A program made the translations under genes and the position numbers. From Candidatus Neomarinimicrobiota bacterium (GTDB taxonomy: Bacteria; Fidelibacterota; JAANXI01): a stretch of DNA of 64,000 nucleotides. The notes under the pieces were generated by a model. It did no database searches and was not told where the DNA came from. It was given only the letters and a program-made list of their open reading frames with translations. The stretch lies in NCBI GenBank assembly GCA_021734025.1, contig JAIPJS010000006.1, forward strand, positions 148,769 through 212,768, given 5' to 3'. Numbering within the stretch: the first letter of the stretch is position 1; the number at the start of each line of letters is the position of its first letter. Positions 53,955 through 63,659 of the stretch are shown piece by piece.

Positions 53955-55061
53955 TTAGTTAGAACCTGATTTCCACGCCCCCGAAAAATATTTAATCGCA
54001 TTCTGGTAATAGATTTTATCCACAACATCCGCCGGCAATCGAAGTCCCTTGAAGGCGTTATCGAGTTCGGGGACTTCGAGGGTATCGGATGTGGCAAGGT
54101 ACTTCCAATCGATGGTCCAGCGATGGTGTGCCTGCGATTTGAATTCCTCAGTAGCGGCGCCGGGTGCCTGGGTCAAATCCGTGGCGTAGAGGACGCGATC
54201 CTGGTAATTGATAAAGAAATCGCGCACCTTCTCATAATCCCGGATGGACTGGTATTGGACCTGTCCCATGCGCGCAGCCATATCGACCGTTGCATTGGGA
54301 AACCGGTCCAGAAACTGTGTAATTCGGTCCACACTCCACTCGAGGCTCGCAAGATGTGCACCCATAAATTTCAGGTTCGGGTTCTTCTCGAGCATGTGAT
54401 TCCGGGCTTCCATATGTTCCTCGTAGGAGGGCATTTCCGGGTGTTTGTACATGTGATATTCCGGGTGCGCCTCGAAATATTCCCGATCGTTATTGACCGT
54501 CATGGAATCAACCGGCAGCCAGCAGTTTTTCGGTTCCGCCTGGTGGCCGATCATCCAGATATCCTTCTCCGACAGGTATCCGAATGGGGGATCAAAACCG
54601 GGATCATCGATCATCACCAGTTCGCCGTTTTCATCCCGGTAGCTCATGCCGATATTTTTCCAGGTTTTCACTCCGATAGCGCCGAGTTCCTGCCCCGCTT
54701 TGATACGCTCGATCGTTTTCTCGGCCCAGCCGGGATTGTCCCAGCCATCCATAGGAAACGTAGAAAAGAAGCCTACCGTTGCAGAATATTCGTTGTGCTG
54801 CTCTACAGCAATTTCCTGTTGTTCATCGATGGGTGGGAAATCGGGATAGTCCACATTCACTGTCAGCAACTTAAAATTGTCGGCCTGCGCCTGTTCCACC
54901 ATCATTGGGTCAGCGCCGTTGATGTGTACATGCACATCCGCCTTGTCCACACTCTCAAAATCCCCCATGGAGTAAAACTGTGGCCCCTGCTGCCCACAAC
55001 TGATGAGAAATAAACTTCCAACAAAGATGGTCGCACTCAGAATTCGCTTCAATATATTCAT
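53955..55061 (-). CDS. Lipoprotein amidohydrolase-superfamily protein
   Basis: A 368-residue exported lipoprotein (signal ILSATIFVGSLFLISC). It has an amidohydrolase-2/TatD-like TIM barrel: first metal motif ADVHVHI (His-x-His), GAIGVKTWKN, WMIGHQAEP, FMGAHLASLEW and the final aspartate in VLYATDLT. The catalytic-type residues are in place, but the third histidine region is unusual (HQAEP). The substrate is unknown; sugar lactone or related ester hydrolysis fits the cluster (inference). Confidence 0.7.
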   Translation of the reverse strand: MNILKRILSATIFVGSLFLISCGQQGPQFYSMGDFESVDKADVHVHINGADPMMVEQAQADNFKLLTVNVDYPDFPPIDEQQEIAVEQHNEYSATVGFFSTFPMDGWDNPGWAEKTIERIKAGQELGAIGVKTWKNIGMSYRDENGELVMIDDPGFDPPFGYLSEKDIWMIGHQAEPKNCWLPVDSMTVNNDREYFEAHPEYHMYKHPEMPSYEEHMEARNHMLEKNPNLKFMGAHLASLEWSVDRITQFLDRFPNATVDMAARMGQVQYQSIRDYEKVRDFFINYQDRVLYATDLTQAPGAATEEFKSQAHHRWTIDWKYLATSDTLEVPELDNAFKGLRLPADVVDKIYYQNAIKYFSGAWKSGSN

Positions 55062-55114
55062 CGTTCACCCTCCGTTCATTTTAATACTTCAATGGTTAAA
55101 TAAGTCTCACACAT

Positions 55115-56863
55115 CTATTTCAAGACTGCCCGTATTGTTTCCTCGTGTTGGCCGTTCGTGAGCTGGATAAAAAAAATACCGCGGCTCAATTCCTGCAGCG
55201 TCCAGTTGATAATGTGTTTGCCCGTATCGTAGTACTTCGTGCGCAGTTCATCTACCTGCCGCCCTGCAATATCGTAGACCTGAATACCGACCGGCGCCGG
55301 GTTTGCAAGCGTGAATTGGAACTGTGTCCTCTCATTAAACGGGTTCGGATAATTCCCACTCAAAGTAAACTGCTGTGCAACGGGTTGCGGCGGTTCGTGG
55401 ACAGTGCTGGTGATGTTATCCGTCGATTCAAAGTACGTATCCCCGGAATACACATTACCGGACGCCTGCTGATCAAGGGTAATTGTATGGTTCAAATTGT
55501 TGTATCCGGTGGAATCTTCCCAGACACCTTCATTGGCCAGTCGAATCTTGTATTCCGGTCGTTTGCGCAGACGCGGTACGGGATCAGACAGATTCAGAAA
55601 TGCCGCGTATTCACCCTCGGGCATCTCCGGGATCATCCCGCCGCTAATCGACACCTGTGTGGTATCGCCCGAAAACCACAACCGGGGATCGACATCTACT
55701 GAAAGATAAAATTCGCTCCCGGTTGATTGATGCCGTAAAACCACCTCCACATTCCGTGGATTAAACGGACTGGCGAACCCGCGATTCCAGACCGCAAAGT
55801 CCAGCGTGAACTTACCGTCCGAACGGACGCTGTCAACTATGGACGCATCAAGGAGTTGGAACCGATAACCAAGGCGGCGCTTGATTTCGGGCATACATCC
55901 GTTTTCCTCCCAGCCGTCCAAAACTGTGCTATGGTAATCACGGTTTAATACCGACCAATGCAGATATTCTAAATCATCCAGGGCGTTGTTGCATCCGGAG
56001 TAATCGCTGGGATTACACGTTTCCCCTCCTTGCGGCACGAATCTGTTATCGTTGTGCAGATAGTTTTTGTCTTCCTGGATGTCCTGGTAGGTGCCATAAT
56101 CGGTAGCGCTGGCCAGGAAACAGTCGTTGTGTGCGCCGGTGCGGGCCCTGTTCGATCCGGTGTAAGCCTCATCCGATGTCAGCGGTTCATCATTGGAATA
56201 AATATTTTTCTTGTAATTCGGCGTACGAACTACAACCATCCGCTCTTCGGGCAGCACATCTAATTCTTTGAAGAGCACAGTCCGTCGATCCTGGGTGTTG
56301 TTCAGGTTGTGAGAGGAATAATACCATTCTCCCCAGGCGCCGATGAATCCGGCCTCCATGTACAGAATAACATCGTAATTGGCCCGGAAGAGCGGCTCCA
56401 GTTGATCCAAATGCAGCAAAATCGTGTCAAGGGCCGCATCGTCTCCGTTCTGGTTTTCCGTATAGGAGAACCGCGGTATTAGTTTAAAACCTTCCTGCCT
56501 GGCGATATCAAAATCCTGTTGAACCGTATTCAGAAAATCTTCGGAAAGCTGCTCTGAGCGGAACTCAGGAACCTTGTAGATACGCTGGACGACCGTGACG
56601 TTATGGCCACGCAGATTTTGGAGATATCCATCCGTGATAGCTCGCGAGCGATAGGTTGAAAAGCCCCGCTCAGGGTTTGCAAAGATAGAATCGGTTTCGG
56701 AGTACTCTATTGTCGTAGCCGTTTGAGCTAACACATAGAGGGGGTAGGCTCCGAAACCGATTCCAAAAATCCATATAAGAACAAGAACCTTTTTCAGTGT
56801 TGGAAATGCGTGAGTGGAGAACATCAAATTTTTCGATGGTCGCGCTGAGAACGTTTGGGGCAT
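55115..56863 (-). CDS. DUF4874/DUF4832-like secreted protein with type IX sorting domain
   Basis: A 582-residue protein with a signal or anchor segment (VLVLIWIFGIGFGAYPLYVLAQ, about 24-46). A DUF4874-type TIM-barrel domain follows: FANPERGFSTYRSRA, VTVVQRIYKVPEFR, FKLIPRFSYTE, YMEAGFIGAWGEWYYSSHN. A DUF4832-type part with RLGYRFQLLDASI and a beta domain is next. The C-terminus carries a T9SS type A sorting domain (SGNYPNPFNERTQF, VYDIAGRQV, GIFFIQL). It would be secreted or surface-anchored and probably acts on polysaccharide. Confidence 0.8.
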   Translation of the reverse strand: MPQTFSARPSKNLMFSTHAFPTLKKVLVLIWIFGIGFGAYPLYVLAQTATTIEYSETDSIFANPERGFSTYRSRAITDGYLQNLRGHNVTVVQRIYKVPEFRSEQLSEDFLNTVQQDFDIARQEGFKLIPRFSYTENQNGDDAALDTILLHLDQLEPLFRANYDVILYMEAGFIGAWGEWYYSSHNLNNTQDRRTVLFKELDVLPEERMVVVRTPNYKKNIYSNDEPLTSDEAYTGSNRARTGAHNDCFLASATDYGTYQDIQEDKNYLHNDNRFVPQGGETCNPSDYSGCNNALDDLEYLHWSVLNRDYHSTVLDGWEENGCMPEIKRRLGYRFQLLDASIVDSVRSDGKFTLDFAVWNRGFASPFNPRNVEVVLRHQSTGSEFYLSVDVDPRLWFSGDTTQVSISGGMIPEMPEGEYAAFLNLSDPVPRLRKRPEYKIRLANEGVWEDSTGYNNLNHTITLDQQASGNVYSGDTYFESTDNITSTVHEPPQPVAQQFTLSGNYPNPFNERTQFQFTLANPAPVGIQVYDIAGRQVDELRTKYYDTGKHIINWTLQELSRGIFFIQLTNGQHEETIRAVLK

Positions 56864-56978
56864 AGGAAAGTTACATCCTAGGTGTTTTTATTTAATTGAT
56901 AGCGTCGGCATCTTGCAACGCGATGCTTTTGGGGCTTTTCATTGAAACCGGGACGATTATTGATTGTTAGTGACACGG

Positions 56979-58670
56979 TCATGGAATGCGCGTATAATAG
57001 GGAATTTCATCTAATGCAACATGAGTTGTGATGGTAGCAGGGCCTTCTACCACATCACCCTCATTACTCTTCCATACTCCGGGAGGAATAATAATTTCCC
57101 GGGAATCCTGCTCCGGCTGAAGAAGCGGGGCGACCATTATCGAATCACCCAGTAAAAACTGGTCGGAAACGGTGGCATACCCCTGTCCCGGGAATTCGTA
57201 TTCCAGATGCCGAACGATTGGCTCTCCGGTCTCTGCGGCAACCCGAGCCAGTTTCATAATTTTATCCGTGAAATGTGCTCTTAAATCAACCGCCTTTTTT
57301 ACCGCCTTTAAATGATCCCGGTCAAGAACACGCCATGGCGCCACTGAAAACTGCATCATTGGCATTAATGCGTGAGTTTGAGCTGATCGGACGATGAGCT
57401 CCTGATCCACTGTTTCGAGGTCTTCAAATGAGCCTATTAATCCACCGCCAATCATATCGGGACAGGTAAAAGCATATCCGGAAAGTCCCTGGGTGAGAAT
57501 GTGTGGAATCAGGGTATTCAGATCATCCCAGGAATGTCCCTTATCACGCAGACGCTGGGCCAGCGGCTGCCCACCCATTTTCCAGGTGGCACGGTATTCA
57601 TTCAGCGGAAAATGCAGGCCGATTTCGGCAAATAACCGGGAGTGTTCATTGGGGGAAATATTTTCGTGTGCGATCGCGTTTACATAGTATTCCGGGTCAC
57701 CGGCATCCAGTTTGAATCCATCAACTCCATAAGTGTCTTCCAGATAATGCAGGCGTTCGAGAAACCAATCCTTCGCCTCCGGCTGAGTTAAGTCGAGCAA
57801 TGCGCTCTGCCCGTTCCACCAGCGAACAATTTTCGGGTATCCTTTTTTGTCTTTCAGTAAGAGACCTCGGTCCCGCAGATCGCGATAGATTTCAGTATCA
57901 GGGCTGATGAACGGACAGACCCACAGCATGACCTTGAATCCCATTTCATGCAGTTCCTGCACCATGGCTTTCGGGTCATCGAAGCGTTCAGCGCGGAACT
58001 CCCAATCGCCATATGTGCGTTGCCAATTATCATCAATCATAATGACGCCAGGCGGAAATCCATTGGCGATGATACCACGGGCGTATGTGAGAATGTCTTG
58101 TTGATTTTGATCGTACGTTAACTCTATCCATGTGTTGTATTGTGGCTGGGTAAAAAGGGATTCATCCGGCATTTTCCCGGTTGGCGGAAAGAACTGACGG
58201 CTCACTCCTAAATATGCCTCCCGGAGTGAACTTCCGTGTTTTTGTAATACAAACTCACCTGAAGTTTTCACCAGGTCTATCCGGTTGTCCTTTACTTCAA
58301 TATGGAACGGTTCATCTGACCATACGGAGCGCCCCTCACTTGACACCAAAACCGGCTGTGCCTGATTCCCGTAAATGTAACCATTCAGATCGGCTTCATA
58401 CCCATCCGAAAGGGGCATCTGATGGCCATGGTTAATCACTCCAACCCACCAGTGTTCACCTTCCATTATGTTTATTTTAATTTCACTGTCCTGCTGGTAT
58501 TTCATCGGATGTTCGGATTGAGCACCCACCACACTCCCCAGCAAGAGTACAATTGCAACAAAGAAGACTAAGTGTTTGGTCTGAATTCCCCTAAGTGACA
58601 CCCGTCTCAAAAAGTTCTTAATGTATAACAACAAATTTTCCCGTCGTTTCTCCGATTTCGCTCTACACAT
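56979..58670 (-). CDS. GH31-family glycoside hydrolase
   Basis: A 563-residue protein from the ATG at 58670. An in-frame TTG at 58898 would add 76 residues belonging to a decayed neighbour gene. A membrane or signal segment (HLVFFVAIVLLLGSVVGAQ, about 32-51) is followed by an N-terminal beta domain. The GH31 catalytic domain includes GVIMIDDNWQRTYGDWEF, MGFKVMLWVCPFISPDTEIY and the nucleophile GFKLDAGDPEYY. Alpha-glycosidase activity of the MYORG/sulfoquinovosidase-like subgroup is plausible; exact specificity is unknown. Confidence 0.82.
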   Translation of the reverse strand: MCRAKSEKRRENLLLYIKNFLRRVSLRGIQTKHLVFFVAIVLLLGSVVGAQSEHPMKYQQDSEIKINIMEGEHWWVGVINHGHQMPLSDGYEADLNGYIYGNQAQPVLVSSEGRSVWSDEPFHIEVKDNRIDLVKTSGEFVLQKHGSSLREAYLGVSRQFFPPTGKMPDESLFTQPQYNTWIELTYDQNQQDILTYARGIIANGFPPGVIMIDDNWQRTYGDWEFRAERFDDPKAMVQELHEMGFKVMLWVCPFISPDTEIYRDLRDRGLLLKDKKGYPKIVRWWNGQSALLDLTQPEAKDWFLERLHYLEDTYGVDGFKLDAGDPEYYVNAIAHENISPNEHSRLFAEIGLHFPLNEYRATWKMGGQPLAQRLRDKGHSWDDLNTLIPHILTQGLSGYAFTCPDMIGGGLIGSFEDLETVDQELIVRSAQTHALMPMMQFSVAPWRVLDRDHLKAVKKAVDLRAHFTDKIMKLARVAAETGEPIVRHLEYEFPGQGYATVSDQFLLGDSIMVAPLLQPEQDSREIIIPPGVWKSNEGDVVEGPATITTHVALDEIPYYTRIP

Positions 58671-58674
58671 GATA

Positions 58675-59331
58675 AAAATACCCCCTTTGACACAGTTAAA
58701 TACGTCTTCGAATTCGCTAAAAATATTTCCAAACTGCCAAATATGATATTGTACCCAGTTTTTGTCCTTATGACCGGGGATACCACATAAATCAGATTCT
58801 TCAGGAACACCTGCTTCATACCAAATTCGACCTTGTGGTGCCCCTGTTTCGCAATCATGTTTGAATTGGTTATATCCTCCACGATTATTATAAGTCAAGC
58901 CCCGTCAGTCATAACTAAATTTCACAATGGCAACAGATTCGCTTTCCCTTACTTTTTGAAGCGCTGCTTTTACATATTCAATCGCAGCGGGTGTTAAAGT
59001 TTGAGTTGTGCCATAATCTGGCGGAAGAGCACCATCAGCACTCCACGCCCCTATTGGCATTCCGGTGAGAGGGGCATTCGACGAAAAGTTCCTCCTATAA
59101 ACGATGCGAGCATTGACAAAGACCGTGGTACCACTACTCCTAAGTCAGGAAAACCCGAAGCACCACTGTCGAAGGGAACGATACATCGCTGGGGCCAGTA
59201 AAAGCCTCTGTCCGGAATCGAATGTCACCGACAAACTCCGTAAAGTTAATATTCTATGGCATAAGATTGTCCTGAGCGTTTACAACGCTGCCAACCAAAC
59301 AAATAACAAAAAATTTAATTTTAATATTCAT
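58675..59331 (-). pseudogene. Decayed DUF4874-like gene upstream of the GH31 gene
   Basis: From ATG at 59331 a signal peptide is readable (MNIKIKFFVICLVGSVVNAQ), then a TAG at 59256-59254, a frameshift near 59140, and a further TGA at 58907-58905. Between the lesions, NFSSNAPL, QTLTPAAIEYVKAALQKVR, VAIVKFSYD and CGIPGHKDKNWVQYHIWQF align with the intact gene at 60950-62935 (NFSSNAF, TQPLTSFALDYIRGLLQKVR, VALVKFSYD, CDVPGHGDKTWIEYHLWQL). The remnant ends (FEDVFNCVKGGIF) exactly at the GH31 gene, where the relative continues for about 350 more residues. Truncated and dead. Confidence 0.82.
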
Positions 59332-59388
59332 ATGGGTTAATTATTAATTGATAATTCCATTTAGGCTTTTGTTCGAAAAACACCTTAA

Positions 59389-60885
59389 CTAAGGTTCTAA
59401 ATACCACCCGGGATGTGCATTATTGTAGGCCTGCAGCGCTGCCCAATTATCGTGTGACGAGTCTGCTCTGCTTACGTTATCCAGATATACGCCGTCAAAT
59501 CCCATGTCGACAATCCTGTCGATGGAGGATCTGCCCTCTGGAAACTGGGTATGGTCAAACCCAGGATGTTTGTAGGAGCTGCCGCCCCGCACAATAATAT
59601 CCCTCCATTCGGGATGCCACCAGATTGGTGTGGATTCACTGGCGTATTGTCCGCGGTAGGCCGCCCAGAGCATCCAGTTCGGGATATCAGAACGCCCGAA
59701 CCGTTTGTGGGCGGGTATAAATGTGCCGTTCTCAACAGTGCCTCGGAGGAATGATCGTGTGCCGGGTTTGAGCATGACCGGATCGGCATACCACCGGTAC
59801 GATTCCGTGGTGCCGATGCTCAAATATGCGATAACCAGTCGCCTGCCGCCCTGGGGCTTCCATTTGAGGGCTTCGACCTCTTCTTTGGTTAGCGAACTCA
59901 TGCTGAAATGCGCATCAATATAAAAAACATCCCACTTCGAGGCAGCGAGCTGCTCAATGTACGCCTTTCTGCCATCATTTTGAGTGTAACCTTTCGCCAC
60001 CCAGAAAAAGTCCCATTCACTCCCGTGGTCCTCCACCGCCCGGGCAACCACCTCCGGAACACCCCTCGGCTGAAACCGCCCGCCCTTGAAAGGAACCAGA
60101 TACCCGGCGGTTCTGGTTATATCGAGACGGCGGGCGGGATTCCTTTCCCAGTCCGGCCAGTCCGTATACTTGCCGGTGCTGATCATGTACAGATAGTTTT
60201 TCGCGTCCATCATATGGGTAACATTGTTGCTGTTCAGTGTGTGGGCCACACCGGCGGGTATGGGATGATGGATGATATTGTAGGCGTTGGATGAAGGCGA
60301 ATAGATGGGCATATACCCGGGATTTCCTATTCCCGGTGACTGATACACTTCCGCGCTCAGCCGCGGGTGCCAGAGAATATTGTTTTCCGCGGCAATTCTC
60401 TGGTTTTCGGCAACGGTCTCCACCGTGCTTCCATTGGTGTTCGCCGTGCCCTTTATGCCCACCCTGGTCAGGTTTGCCAGTCTCCGTACAGTCGTATCGC
60501 TGAAATTCTCAATCCCCCAGCCGTCGAGCAGGTTAAGGAGATTCCAGTCGTACGGATAATCCGCATTGCCGTCTATGTGGGCATATTGCAGCGTGTCCTG
60601 CGGAATGACCTGAAAATTCGGATTTCTGGTCTTGGCCGCGACGGCGACCTCCATAATCAATGCCTGCATCTTGCGTGCCCGGGCGACCTCGCTGACATTA
60701 TCGGGATCGCCGTAATAATCTTCGATCATCGCCTTCAACTCTGCTACGGTGCTGCCTCCCTTGGGTACCCACTGCTGATCTTGTCCGGACTCATCACCGG
60801 ATACCGTATGTTTAGAAGGCCAGGGCATCAGAACCGGTGCGGCTCCCAGAAGCATGCCGGTCTTTAAAAATTCTTTTCTATCCAT
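59389..60885 (-). CDS. GH114-like (endo-alpha-1,4-polygalactosaminidase-like) protein
   Basis: A 498-residue exported protein with a twin-arginine-like signal in RK form (MDRKEFLKTGMLLGAAPVL). Residues about 320-495 resemble GH114/TM1410-type TIM barrels: VFYIDAHFSM, RRLVIAYLSIGTTESYRWYAD, WWHPEWRDIIV, SSIDRIVDMGFDGVYLDNV. The N-terminal half is less clear (a helical region and an LNSNNVTHMMDAKNY segment). An extracellular galactosaminoglycan or related sugar could be the substrate (inference). Confidence 0.7.
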   Translation of the reverse strand: MDRKEFLKTGMLLGAAPVLMPWPSKHTVSGDESGQDQQWVPKGGSTVAELKAMIEDYYGDPDNVSEVARARKMQALIMEVAVAAKTRNPNFQVIPQDTLQYAHIDGNADYPYDWNLLNLLDGWGIENFSDTTVRRLANLTRVGIKGTANTNGSTVETVAENQRIAAENNILWHPRLSAEVYQSPGIGNPGYMPIYSPSSNAYNIIHHPIPAGVAHTLNSNNVTHMMDAKNYLYMISTGKYTDWPDWERNPARRLDITRTAGYLVPFKGGRFQPRGVPEVVARAVEDHGSEWDFFWVAKGYTQNDGRKAYIEQLAASKWDVFYIDAHFSMSSLTKEEVEALKWKPQGGRRLVIAYLSIGTTESYRWYADPVMLKPGTRSFLRGTVENGTFIPAHKRFGRSDIPNWMLWAAYRGQYASESTPIWWHPEWRDIIVRGGSSYKHPGFDHTQFPEGRSSIDRIVDMGFDGVYLDNVSRADSSHDNWAALQAYNNAHPGWYLEP

Positions 60886-60949
60886 GGTGTCTCCTGAATG
60901 TTATTCTATGAGTGTTAATTTGTTTTCCTCCGATGCTGGAAAATGCAGC

Positions 60950-62935
60950 CTATAACACTGTTGTCGAGCCGATGAGATTTGCACCGAGGCGGGCATTCCA
61001 GCGGTTTCCCTTATTGGCAAACCGTATGCAACGCTTGTTGGCGCTTTGTTCTTTTGGCTCACTGATCTTCAGGTATATTTCATAGTCCCCGGCGGAAACG
61101 CTGCCGAATGCGGACATGGAAACGGAGAAGTTCAAATCACGCCATGCATCCCTGTTGTCCGGCCTGGTATTGCCGCCCTCATCGGTCAGCCAGTTTCGAG
61201 CGTCCAGGCCAGTGGGGGCGCTGTAAAAATCAGGACCGGTTTTCGACTTCAGAAGAACCGACACATTCTTCCGGTTGATTACATTGCCGAAGCCCACGTT
61301 CTGGATCTTTCCTTCGAATCTCAGGACTCCATCCTCTTCCACCCACTCACTTGCTTTCGCCTCGCGCAGCACGAGACGGTACCCTAATCTGTCGCGGACA
61401 TATTCCAATCCGGTTCTGCCCTCATATACCGGGTCAAAGACCGCTGTTTTAATCTCCCCGGTAAAATTCCCTTGCCGCAGCTCTTCTTCGTCGGCCGGGA
61501 ACTGAACCGGTTTGGTGACGTTTTCTTTGGTATACATAAAACTGTTCCACCGGTTATACCTGCCGTGTCTCATGTTCAAAGCAGTCGTCCGGAGCTCACG
61601 TGCTTCTATGAGAGCCCCAGGCATGGTACCGAACACATTATCACCGATGCCTCCTTCTCCCTGGACAATCTGGTTCTGCTTATGGATCCATGTGATAACC
61701 CGGTAACGGTCATATGTGCTGCCGCCGTATCGTTCATCGATCATTGAATTTCCTTCAGAAAGCGAGCCGTTGTCGGTCCAGCTTCCAGCCGCGTAACTAT
61801 CGTTGAAAAATCCAAACCGCGCCTCAGGCGAGCCCCGAGGCGGAACAGGCATGTCGTCTATATTCGTGAAGGTATAGGAGGTCCCGTAGGTTTCGTTGTA
61901 CCATGCCAGAAATCCCCCCGCGTGGGTCAGAAGCGCGCGGGAAGGGGGTACAGCGTCCAGATACGCGTCCAAGAGCATTTTGTACGCATCCACGCTTCGG
62001 GCCTCAGGTGATGAGTGTTGTTCTCCCCATGGACCGAGCATACCTGTTTTGACGCACAAAATGATATCTTCGAATTCATGTAAGACGGGCTTGAGCTGCC
62101 ACAGATGATATTCTATCCAGGTCTTGTCCCCATGGCCGGGTACATCGCACATGGGCAACGGGTTATTTTCAGTCATGTATGTCGGTTCAGGCCCGTGAAT
62201 GAGACCCTGGGTGAGATCCAGGTGGGGATACTTGTGGGGTTCAATATAGCTGAACCCGTTGCCGTCATAGGAAAATTTTACAAGGGCTACACCGTTGCCG
62301 TCCCTCACCTTCTGAAGCAGGCCTCTTATGTAATCAAGGGCGAAGGATGTAAGGGGTTGCGTTTTCCCTGTTCTTGCGGCGCCGGTGACCGGGTCTTCGA
62401 ACAATCCGTCATCCCGGTACGCAAACGCGTCGTGGGCCGAGAGGAACGCGTTGGACGAAAAGTTGCACAAGTCGAACCCCATGAATGATATGGCGGGAAG
62501 GGCGGAGACCCCGGTACCGCCGACGTAGGGGCTGGTGTTTTGATTCACACCGTTATAAAATTGCGTCTTTTCGATATCATCACCCTCCACAGGGGGCACC
62601 TGTCTTCCATGATACAGCACGGAGTTTTCGTCCACCGGAACCCGATGATCCACTTCGGGCGTGATGCCGAAGGGTGAATTCGTTTCATCAACCAAATCCG
62701 GCGGTATATTCTGCCACCTGCCTCTGTAGGCGCCTCTGCCGGGATTCGGAATATCAACAGGATTCTCCGTATAGTCGAGATCCTGCAGCATTAGGGGGGC
62801 TGCTTCTTTCTCATCCGCGCCCTTCGGTGCAGTGCCATTTCCGGGAGCCGTCCCCGCATATGCGGCAAACAATAAGCCTATCAACAACAGCCCAATGATT
62901 AACAAGATTCTGTTCACGCTAAATACTTTTCTCAT
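60950..62935 (-). CDS. Secreted DUF4874/DUF4832-like protein
   Basis: A 661-residue exported protein (signal ILLIIGLLLIGLLFAAYAG). Family pattern VDIPNPGRGAYRGRW near 60 is followed by NFSSNAFLSAHDAF, VALVKFSYDGNGFSYI, DKTWIEYHLWQL, IILCVKTGMLGPWGEQHSS (acidic putative catalytic residues), a long middle region and a C-terminal beta domain (LSMSAFGSVSAGDYEIYLKI-like). It is the intact relative of the pseudogene at 58675-59331 and of the right-edge fragment. No T9SS domain. Confidence 0.75.
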   Translation of the reverse strand: MRKVFSVNRILLIIGLLLIGLLFAAYAGTAPGNGTAPKGADEKEAAPLMLQDLDYTENPVDIPNPGRGAYRGRWQNIPPDLVDETNSPFGITPEVDHRVPVDENSVLYHGRQVPPVEGDDIEKTQFYNGVNQNTSPYVGGTGVSALPAISFMGFDLCNFSSNAFLSAHDAFAYRDDGLFEDPVTGAARTGKTQPLTSFALDYIRGLLQKVRDGNGVALVKFSYDGNGFSYIEPHKYPHLDLTQGLIHGPEPTYMTENNPLPMCDVPGHGDKTWIEYHLWQLKPVLHEFEDIILCVKTGMLGPWGEQHSSPEARSVDAYKMLLDAYLDAVPPSRALLTHAGGFLAWYNETYGTSYTFTNIDDMPVPPRGSPEARFGFFNDSYAAGSWTDNGSLSEGNSMIDERYGGSTYDRYRVITWIHKQNQIVQGEGGIGDNVFGTMPGALIEARELRTTALNMRHGRYNRWNSFMYTKENVTKPVQFPADEEELRQGNFTGEIKTAVFDPVYEGRTGLEYVRDRLGYRLVLREAKASEWVEEDGVLRFEGKIQNVGFGNVINRKNVSVLLKSKTGPDFYSAPTGLDARNWLTDEGGNTRPDNRDAWRDLNFSVSMSAFGSVSAGDYEIYLKISEPKEQSANKRCIRFANKGNRWNARLGANLIGSTTVL

Positions 62936-62950
62936 AATCTAATCTCCAAC

Positions 62951-63649
62951 TTAATGTTTAAAAACAAACTCAATCTCCGAATGAGACAAAACACGATTAT
63001 AAATCCGAACTTCATCCAAAGCGCCGGCGAAAAATTGGTTACCTCCAGGATAATTCCCGAACATGAGTATTTCCGGAGTTCCAGCCTGCGGCTCCACTTC
63101 AGATTGTGACCTTAGAAGACCGTTCAGGTAAAACCGGTGCGTCCGGCCATCATAAGTGTAAATGCAATGGTGCCATTTATTTACAGCTGGAGGTTGTGTA
63201 CCAAGCACTGTTCTGCCACCCCAGTACCAGGTATCGAGACCAGGAGTATGATAACCGGGCGCACGATAGCCAAACTGAAGCCCGATACCATCAACCGTGT
63301 CTACCATGGCAATCATATTATCTGCACCCAAGGAATCAATATAGTCCGGCGGTTGCTCAATCATAAACCACCAGGAGATTGTCTGGGCTGCATCGGGTGC
63401 AGGCATATTTTTCACCGGGGCGAAAATATATGCAGAGGTACCATTAAAACGGTAAGCACTTTTTGTATTTCCAAATCTGTCGCTGGTCAGTGTCGCCTCA
63501 TGCACTAAGGCATTGTTTTGGTTGTGGCTCTCATCAGAGGCATCCCCACTAAAGGAATAATGGGCAACAAGACCTGGTATTTCCTTTTTCGTACAGGATG
63601 TAACTGATAATATGAGTATGGAGAGAAATATAACACTTAATCTGAACAT
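62951..63649 (-). CDS. LamG/concanavalin-like lectin lipoprotein
   Basis: A 232-residue lipoprotein (signal FLSILILSVTSC, lipobox cysteine near 19). It has a single LamG/laminin-G-3-type jellyroll: LVAHYSFSGDASDESHNQN, SAYRFNGTSAYIFAP, ISWWFMIEQ, KWHHCIYTYDGRTHRFYLNG and FFAGALDEVRIYNRVLSHSEI. These are the standard motifs of the fold. Probably a surface carbohydrate-binding protein serving the cluster. It starts ten bases after the stop of the gene at 63660. Confidence 0.85.
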   Translation of the reverse strand: MFRLSVIFLSILILSVTSCTKKEIPGLVAHYSFSGDASDESHNQNNALVHEATLTSDRFGNTKSAYRFNGTSAYIFAPVKNMPAPDAAQTISWWFMIEQPPDYIDSLGADNMIAMVDTVDGIGLQFGYRAPGYHTPGLDTWYWGGRTVLGTQPPAVNKWHHCIYTYDGRTHRFYLNGLLRSQSEVEPQAGTPEILMFGNYPGGNQFFAGALDEVRIYNRVLSHSEIEFVFKH

Positions 63650-63659
63650 GTCTTTTGCC

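Noticed and set aside
58671..58898. N-terminal 76 residues of the open frame as part of the GH31 enzyme
   Set aside because: They align with the DUF4874-like gene at 60950-62935 and continue into a decayed copy upstream; the frame begins at a TTG right behind an in-frame TGA.
53717..59331. Two internal TGA codons (53770-53768 and 58907-58905) as sign of TGA recoding
   Set aside because: TGA is the ordinary stop of murI, the amidase and the sigma-54 activator in this window, and the second case sits in a gene with other lesions.
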